A DNA stretch of 64,000 nucleotides, from the NCBI GenBank assembly GCA_009760855.2, contig WPIO01000067.1, positions 497,501-561,500 on the forward strand, given 5' to 3'. Shown here one piece after another: positions 39,230 through 48,200 of this stretch (its first letter is position 1; each line of letters starts with the position of its first letter). The notes beneath the pieces are model-generated. The model had not been told where the DNA came from, ran no database searches, and saw only the letters and a list, made by a program, of their open reading frames with translations. Origin of the DNA: Cristatella mucedo. Its lineage: Eukaryota; Bryozoa; Phylactolaemata; Cristatellidae. A program made the translations under genes and the position numbers.

Positions 39230-42200
39230 ATCGGGCAAAAACCTCTACCCGGATTCACACTACTGGTAGCAAAGTGGGAGCAGTGGCCGTCTATCGATGG
39301 CATTTTTCCAGATCGTACGATGAGGCCTTGAAGAAGATGAATGATTTAAAATTTTTAGTCGTGCACAAACGATCACTTGAATCGGCGAGTACCAATATGG
39401 TGGTGCAGTCTCTAGATAACTTACCGAGACCTGAAAGATCTTTACTCTTTACTCAATCCTTTGGCCACGCCTAGGGGTTCTGCTTTCAGGTTTCGATCGC
39501 ATAATTGAGCAAACGCAAACGGAAGCAGCATATGAATCAGCAGCAGGCTACCTCAAGCGACTGCCAACAATCTGCACGTTCTGTCGCAGCAGTCCATGCG
39601 GTAGGATCCACTGAACGCTCGATAGCGGCACGCCCTTCGCCGTGCACGCCAGGGTAACATTCGTGCCAACGTCGTAATCGCCCGAGGGGCTGCCACCAAA
39701 CACAATGGGAGCCTCAGGCAGCACCCCGACCCCGACCTTGACTCGAATTTCGACGGCGAACGACAAGCACATATTGATGCTTGCTGCACAGTAGTACGAG
39801 CCACCGTCCTCTGGGCGTATATTTGAAATCCTGATAAGAAAAAGATAGATCAGACTTAACGAGGTGGAAATGAAGGGTTAACGGTAGCGGCAGAGTGTGG
39901 AAAGCCTATACAAGTCTTCTGCAGAGGCGAGTGGAATCGAATATGCACCGATTTGCGTACTTGAGCGTCTGCAATCCGACTACGGCGCTGGTGGGCAGCG
40001 ACACATTGTCACCTCGCCACCAGACGACGGTGGTGCCTTGCTCTGTGGTCGAGCAACGTAAGGTCAAGGTCGATCCAGACTGATACTCAAGCGTCGGACC
40101 GTCTGCCGTTGGTGTGCTGGGCCGATTCGGACATGCTGCAGCAGCATGTTTCTTTGTGTAAATACAGCTTCACTGCATCCGTAGCTAACATAAGCCTGGT
40201 TGCAGATACAAAATTAGATAGAAAGTAGAACGCATGGCAATCGAAAATCAGTGGAGAAAATTAGAATATGAAAAAAGAGCTGCCAGGCTTATTGAGGAAC
40301 ACCGACTGCCTCACAGATGAGCCCGGTGACGAGGCACGTGCCACCTCTCAATGTCTTCCTGTACTCTACTAGAATTAAGCATATAAGGAAGGAGGTTTCT
40401 TTGATTTAAAGGTAGACCGGCAAGTAGTAAGGAGAAGACGTTATCAAGCGGTGAAGTACACTCACCCTTTTTAAATATCTCTAAATCGCAGAACTAATTG
40501 AGAACACCCTTGTAATACAGATTGGTGTTATGGAAGCAAAGAAATTTGCAGCAGCAGCGGCAGCAGCAGATTAATACTCGATTACCACCCTCCACACCAA
40601 TGTTAACCAGCACTTTCGCGCAAACCTAGAAGCTTGCCAGCTGCTTTTTTGCACGCATTTCACGAGCAATCGATACTGTTTAGCTTTTTGAAGCGAAATA
40701 AAAAGAATATTAGCTGATTTAGCTTAATTTTAGCCTGATTAACTTCGTTTGTGTAACAGCAGAAGAGCTGTCACCACCTTTGTTGTTGGCATTAAAGAGT
40801 CGAATACTGCAGGATCTTAACACTCAACCAAGGTCCTGAAGGGTGAGTACCTTACCTCCAGAGATCAGGAGATTCCTTTTCCACCCACTGAATTAACTAA
40901 GGCCAGTTTTTTAAAGGGAGCTGCTTCTACAATTTATTCAACTCAAGTCGAGGTTAGGGTTTAGGGTTTACATGTCGTGAGGTGGTAAAGTCAAATTCAG
41001 CAGACCAGTAACATACCGAGTTCCAGAAGCGACGGCCGTTCACTCTGTAAAGTTATAGCTTTTGAACCTCTGGGGGAAGTGATTTGGACCTATGGGATCA
41101 CCTAGACCGTCTAATATTATGATACCCTGCTGTATTGGCCATCGTTACAACCGCCGGAATCTGAAATTGACAAAGTTATGACTATCTTGCAGATATTCAA
41201 TTCCTGATTTAAGACCAATTTTATTAAACTGCATGAAGGTAATACAGATCTACTATTGGGCTTGGAATTGGTAAAGTTGATGTACGACAGTCACCAAGTG
41301 CCATTAGTTTAGGTGAATGCCCTCTTTCGCAACCGCTAATGTGTAGAAAGTCTCATTAGGAAGACTGCCTCAATAAGTAGCCATCAAGCCCAAATCCTCC
41401 CAATGATTAACGAATGTCTAGAACAGTGGTTTGGAAAACATTTAGAAAACTTCTTGTTTCTTTGTAGGTAATGCTATAGCAATTCCATCATTGCTGAGCT
41501 ACCGAAAAAGCCACTAAGCCTTCTCAGTTTGTCGTGAATATGGCTTCAATGCTGGTCAACACATCCCAGAGGTTTAGCTATGTCTTTTTTGCCGAAGGAG
41601 CTACAATGGCTCCCGTTCGATACAGATCAAACTTGTTGCACTGACATATATGGCACAGGATCGCATGGATCCGTCATACCTAGCTGAACCACTGCAACAG
41701 TTTCAGCCTCCTCGTGTCCTCAGATTCTCTATGGAAAATAATTTAGCTGTCCCATTCCACCTCTTAAGGGCGTCGGCGACAGAAGCTATTGTCCCAGGTT
41801 CTAGACTGTGGAACTCACTTCCACAATTCTTATGAAACGCCAAATACTATCCTGCTGGTGACTATGGCACATCTTTCCAGCCGTCCTGAGCTGCTACTTA
41901 TACGATAACCACTTGATTGATTGCCATACTAGCTCAGCAATAGTGGTAGATTCTTTTTTTTGGCGTGAAATGAAGTATGCTGGCTGCCACATGCCTAGCA
42001 CAAGCTGGCAAGGCATTGAGTGTGCTACAGACGATTCTCCTCCGCAAGATAAGTATAGATTCAGAGAGCGAGAAGTAGAGAGAGAGAGAGATAGAGAGAA
42101 AGATATAGATAGATAGATAGAGATAAAAAGTGAGAGAGATACATTGAATTAAATTACATGCAGAAAACAGCATTAACTTCAGATTAAAATAAATTAAGAA

Positions 42201-45200
42201 CGAACACCGCTGCCTCTAACGAGTTCCAGCACTCACTCTCAATGGCATGACCTGCATGTCGTTGTTGGGGTACATACAGAACAAGTTGAAATTAAAGGCT
42301 GGCTGATTTAACAGCCTCGTTTATATAGCTGCAGATGAACCTTAGTGATTTGGACTACCACCCGAAGTGGGCAAAGAGTATCGTCCGTTGCAGGACTCAA
42401 ACCCACAATCCGAGTCCTGAAGAGAGAGCACCTTACTCCTAGGGTACGCCGTCTAACAAGGTTTTGGATAGTTCAGAGGTGGCCTGAGAGAAAATACAAC
42501 AACTCTTGGGTCAGGGAAACAGCTCCCAAATCTATTTTTGTAGTCAGCCATCCGTCTCAGAGCTTTGTCTGCGATCGTCTACACGTTGAGAAAGTGCTGG
42601 CTATCTGCTCTACTCAAGCGGCAGAGCTGTTATTTGCAGGCCACGGCAGACCTGCCAAAGCCGGAGTTTAGTGAGAATGAGAACTTCTTTGGAAAACTAT
42701 CATTATCCCTTCGTGGTGCAGAGGCACACGCGGCGGCGGCGGCGCCTTACCAGCAGATAGTCCGTCCTTACTGTCTAATTCTTAACTACATCTCACTTCT
42801 ATTGTGACCTTCAGTCACTTTCAAGAACAGCAAATAATTCTCCCACTCTCCTTAATTATTTCTTCCAGATGCCTCTCCCTCTCCCCTTCACTATCCCCTC
42901 TCTCTCCCCCTCTCTCTCTCTCTCCATCTCTCTGTGCACTCTCACTTTCTTGAAATCTCTGTCACTCCCGTCTTTCTTTCTCATTCCGCAGCCTTCTATG
43001 ACTGTCTTGCTCTTTAAATTACGCCTTTTGCTTACTTCGTTACCACCATTCCTTTGAAATCAGACTCTTTCTCTATTAATGTAGCTGCAATATTTATTAA
43101 TATATCTTTCCTGATCGTGCTCTCTATCTCTTTTGGTCACCATTTTGTGGAAAACTGGGTAAATGGGGCATACGGTTGCTTTTCCACACGAGAAAGAGTG
43201 AAAAACCGTGCATACGGATTTCGATTGCTGATCACCAGGGGGCTCGTACAGGCGATAATATCAAGTTTAGGAATCAAAAGTGGGCAAACACACATCTTCT
43301 AGGGCATTTCAAACATAAAGTTAGGATGCCATGGATGACAATGGGGGTCTAATTAGCGGCACTTACGATATTTGCTTTGCACAGCCATTACGAGCAGGTC
43401 GGTATTGGGAGATGTATGAGCCCTAGCACTGCCTACAGTTACAACGTATGGGCTAGCTACGCAACAATATGGCGCATTACACACAACCAATGTAGTCGAG
43501 TCATATGTCATATTACAACCTTCTCTGGCCGATGGCAACCAGCCTGCAGCAATCGAGTGACGTGTTTCACAGTCTGGCTTCTCCAGCTCCTCATCCTCCT
43601 CATCCTCACCATGTTACCATCATCGTCTCCATCCTACTCCTCCTGCTACTCGTCCTGAAGGCCGTTCAACATGGTTTCGATTTAAACACCCAACCCGATA
43701 TGCAATGCTCATACTAGCTGTATGTTCTAATGCTTCAAGTGGTGGCATCTTTCATACACTCAAACACCCGAGTATTTGTTGGGCCTACTGATACTACCAC
43801 AAAGCTGCAACCCCGACATACGAGTGAAGTATCCTTCTCATCTTACAGTCGTAAAACGATGCGCATAAACTGATCAGTATTTTATATAAGGAGAGCCGAG
43901 GTTATACCAGCTGAAATCGATATTCACACCAATAGGAGGTCGGACCGCCCCTATTTCCTCTCATTTTCATAATTCAGAGAATTGGCTCATTCAGATATCT
44001 GTAAGCCTCTGGAATTACTCAGTCGTACAGCTGCTTACGCTAATGAAAAAGCTGCAGGTGAGAGTGCGAGGCACAATTGTCCGCTGTAAGTGTGCAATCC
44101 ATATATCCCACAGATGCTCTGTAGTTTTGAGATCAGGAGATAGGCCGGGCAAACGAAAGACTCGGACAATGGAGTCGGCACATAATTGCCTCGTTACCCC
44201 TGCGGTATGTTTGCGATCGATTTCCAGATATGCCAAACCCAGTCCTGCCCCTTATTGCGAGCTTCTTTTGGACGACTTTGTTGGGCCGTTCCGTACCTTC
44301 ATCCCATCGTTTACACAGATGCCCAGCTGCCATACCAATGACCAGTCAATGACGCTAACATTCGATTATATTTCCGCCACTATACTTGCGATCAAGTTGC
44401 AAGCAGACCCAGTAGTGCTCGTCACATTTTCAACAGCTAAAATTCCTCAATTGACCATCGCCAAAAATCGCAAATTTACCTTTTTCGGGTACATAGTGCA
44501 CGCATCAAGTCATTGTCTGAGAAGTGGGAGCATCTGCATGGCCACTGCAGTAAGCTTGTCCGTTGTCAACAGTTGGCTAAAAGGTTTCAATTCACCAACT
44601 CTTGTATAAGTGCCATGCTCTGAAAGCCTCATGAAAAACGTCTCTCGTCAGAAACAGCCTTACCGGTGGCCTCTTCCAAGGAATGGAAGAGAGTTCAAAG
44701 AGAGGCTTTCCTTAAACCTAGTGCAGCCAGCTTTATCTGACACTTAGTCATCCCTGTTTGTCTTCGAACACTACCAGCCAGGCTGGGGTAAGACTCCATG
44801 CTAACAACATATACAATGAAAATACTAATTCATGCTCTAGCTGACGTTACCACTCTCGCCAATGCAAAAGTCTGTGCCATCTTCAGCTTGTTTAGACCCA
44901 TCTCGCGATAAGTGACGACCAGGCTTTCACTTTGGCAATTTAGCTCTTTCGTCTTAAGCATGTCTGGAGAGAGCGTAATGAACAGTTGCAAACACGAGAG
45001 GCGGTCGGAGCGTGGATACATGTTTTACCTCCTGTTCCAAAGTTAGCATACAGAAAAACCTGGAACCGTTTGATTGTAGATAAAATAATCAGAATGCAAG
45101 TATAAACGTAATATTCTTATTTTTAAAGGTTAGGTGTGTCACTCCAGGCTTCCAGTCCGTTTCTGAAACTTGGAGTTTTGCTCGAGCGAGCGATTGGCGA

Positions 45201-48200
45201 CGATTGCATTTTAAATATTTTAAATAGATTCCATTTTAAATAGGTCGGTTTTAGGTTTTAGACTCTGTGCACAAGACCAGGGCCCACCATGGCGAAACGC
45301 TGCAAAAACGAAATGGTCTCAAATGTCCCAGGTAAATACTCACACCGCTAAGAGTGAGTGCGTTTACATGCCTTTAAAAGAGCTTGGTTTGGCATTGCAT
45401 GCTAACCGCTAACCATTTTCAAATTTAAGCCACTGTGCATCGTAGAGTAGTATTATAAAATGGCTAACAAATAGATTAATTCTGATAACTCAAGCGGGGC
45501 CCTACAACGAAGCGACCGGGTCTGCAGTCAGCAGCCCGCGTCCAGCTCAGCAATTCTTCGAAACTCGCAGCAGCTAGAACACGCCTCCTGCTAGAAGCTA
45601 GAACATGCGCGTGACGCCCTACACAGGTATTAGGCTTTCGCAACAGGTTCACTCAATCAATCTAAGATTAGGGCCCCAGCGCTTTTGGCGACGCGTAGGC
45701 CGCCCTGGGAATCTAGCTCGCTAAGGCCACAGCCGCCAGAACCGGGCCGTGCCAATCAAAAACCAGACAACACATAACTGCTTCATGCCGGAATAGAAGA
45801 GCATGCCTGCGAGGCATATTACCTTACTCTTTCAACAACGTGCGAGCTTAGGCAGCTCAAAGAATTTAATGGTTATACAAATATATAATTCATGTGTATT
45901 GCGAAAATGGGAGAACTTAATTGCTTCGCTTATGCTGCCGACTCGAGCCCGTAACATCGGTCCTAAAATAATTTCATGTTGACCTTGCTAGAGGCCAGAA
46001 ACTTAACCACCATACGAAACCAGCTCCTGCATATACCACTTCCCGACGCACTGCATGCAAGTGATAATGTGCCGGGTGCAGGTTCCTACTGATAGCATTG
46101 AGTAACCATAACATGCCACCGAAAGATGACTGCAACTAGGCTAACGTCTTGGCTATAAATTTATAAGGCTGTATAGTTTTCTGGATGATGGACTGCACAT
46201 TGATGCTACATCTTGTGCATGATATCCGAGGCTGTTCTTAATAAAGCACCCAGTGCAAGTATTTCAGCTTTACCCCGGACGATAGAGTTGCGACCCAGGT
46301 GTTAGTGTTGGCTTGCCTTAGCTCAATCCTATCGTACGACTCTTGGATCGGCCAGGCCTTCTAAAATATTCAGTTTCCCAACGACCCGAACTGGTTACGC
46401 TGATAGCATCAGCCCGTTTCATACTTAGCTGATATTCCGCCTGGGCGTTGGAGGCGTGCTTTGAAAAGCTGAAGGGCGTTATACATCAAGAGATAATAAA
46501 TAGTGGATAATCAAAATAAGGATGAAAAGTAGTTACTGATAAATATTCCGGCCAAGACGGTAATTCGAGAGTACAGTCGCGGCTTTGTTGTCGCTTGGAC
46601 ACGCGTGCCTATTCCTCCAAGACGCCGGGATGTGTTAATGAATGAAGGTAGGCTCCACAATTAGGTACTTAGTACTAAAATTGGTGGTTAATTTTTGGTG
46701 CCAATGCGTGATTGCCTTCATCGGCTCCATCACTGTCCATTGCTCACTTTCTTTGCTACGCTCTTTCTCCAGCAATCCCCGTTTTTACTCCAGGCTTGTC
46801 TTTCTTCTCCTCTTTCTTCCCCTGTCGCATTCCTGGCAAGGGCGACTCTGTTCCTGTTCTCCTGAGTGAGAAATCGGGTGAGTAGGAATAACAAGTAGAA
46901 GATAGCAGTGCCACGAGTAGAGGTATGCGAAATAATCAGTAATCGTGCTCATGTTTTCCGGTCTTTCTAAATTGATCAGTGGTTTCTTGCTTAAGCCGAC
47001 TCGTCTCCACGGTGCCAAGTACATATACTTTATATTTCGAGCTGCCATTTTAAATGGTTCTGAATTGGATAATCATCAATTCAGCTAACACCACCTTTCA
47101 GTAGCAGAGCTTTGCTGCATTAGCTCCAACCGGTTGCTCCTTTCTCATTTTTTTATAGGGTTAAGATTCAGCCTCTCACGTTTTCTATGCAAATCCAGTA
47201 TTAACCTGCTGCTCCTTGCAGGTTCCTTGTGGTGGAGATTCCTGTGATTATTGCCAAACCATGACTCCTGGTCATAGTTTTATGCTAGCTGTGATCAAGT
47301 CCCTATTTTATACCACAAGCCTCCCAATTAAATAGGATTATAGTGCTTCGTCCTTGAAAATGAGTTCTAAAATTAATTTGCATGAGGGCTGCACCATTTT
47401 AAATCTTTCTGCTATCACAGACACAGGTTTTCAACAGTATAGCAGCCCGATCTTGGAGTGGGTGGCGATCCGTATACTGATGTTGCACCCAATTCACGGT
47501 GCTTTACAAAAAGCAACGACTCTGACTCTATGAGAAATGATTGCGAGCATTTCTTACGCATGTTGAACGTCCGATGATGTCCAGCATCATCAAGAGTCTG
47601 CAGTGGATGCTGACCATACGTAAGCGTTACTGTGCTGTAATATAGTCCCACAATATCTGGCTTGCTATTGATATGGCACATCATCAAAAGCACCATGATG
47701 ATCTTAAGTGCTGATCACTTGCCTATTGACCCATGCCCACACAGGCCTGTATTTTTGTGTGTCTTTTATTGGCCTTGCCAATGCATTTCTCAGAGGTCTT
47801 TTGGAACTTTCCAGTTTGTTTAAGCTGACAAGCAGATAAGACAACTGTGATTACAATATTTCACATTCAAGCTAAAGAAAATTGCTCGATATTGCATTCT
47901 CAGTTGACAAACAAATTAATCGATAACTGCAGGAAATCTTATTTTTCCCTATCTCAAAGAACGCAAAGCAGATGTTCGCCACTTTTAGAAATACGAAGGC
48001 AGCTAAACTGACGGAATCGCTTTTGGCTTATTTGACCACCGGAGTTGATTATTGTTGTCCCAGATCACATCGGTTTGCGCGTAGTAGATAGGTGTGACCA
48101 GATTTAACCCTCTTGCCAAGCAATTTAACTTTGAAAAAAACGGTAGCTAATATGCTATGCTTTTCTCAACGCTTCGCCGGCTAAAAGCAGCAAGCATGCA

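Larger units (their letters stand above)
40136..43366. other. Intron 5' of Ig 1 with SINE, LINE and simple repeats
   Basis: No Ig-like exon was found on the minus strand here. It contains SINE copies (40770-40862, 42340-42462), a LINE fragment (41590-41850), a GA/GATA-rich run (42076-42124) and a CT run (42898-42934). ORFs at 42345-42807 and 43054-43302 lack coding evidence. Confidence 0.5.

Noticed and set aside
40960-40980. Telomere-like TTAGGGTTTAGGG
   Set aside because: Only about two imperfect units; easily chance.
44043-44609. 188-codon plus-strand frame
   Set aside because: It overlaps, antisense, the Tc1/mariner remnant that matches a known signature on the minus strand.
44847-44966. 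Minus-strand segment with acceptor-like CTCTCTCCAG and donor-like GTAACG
   Set aside because: Phase 1 in and phase 0 out cannot connect to either neighbour exon; the donor is poor and no domain is recognisable.
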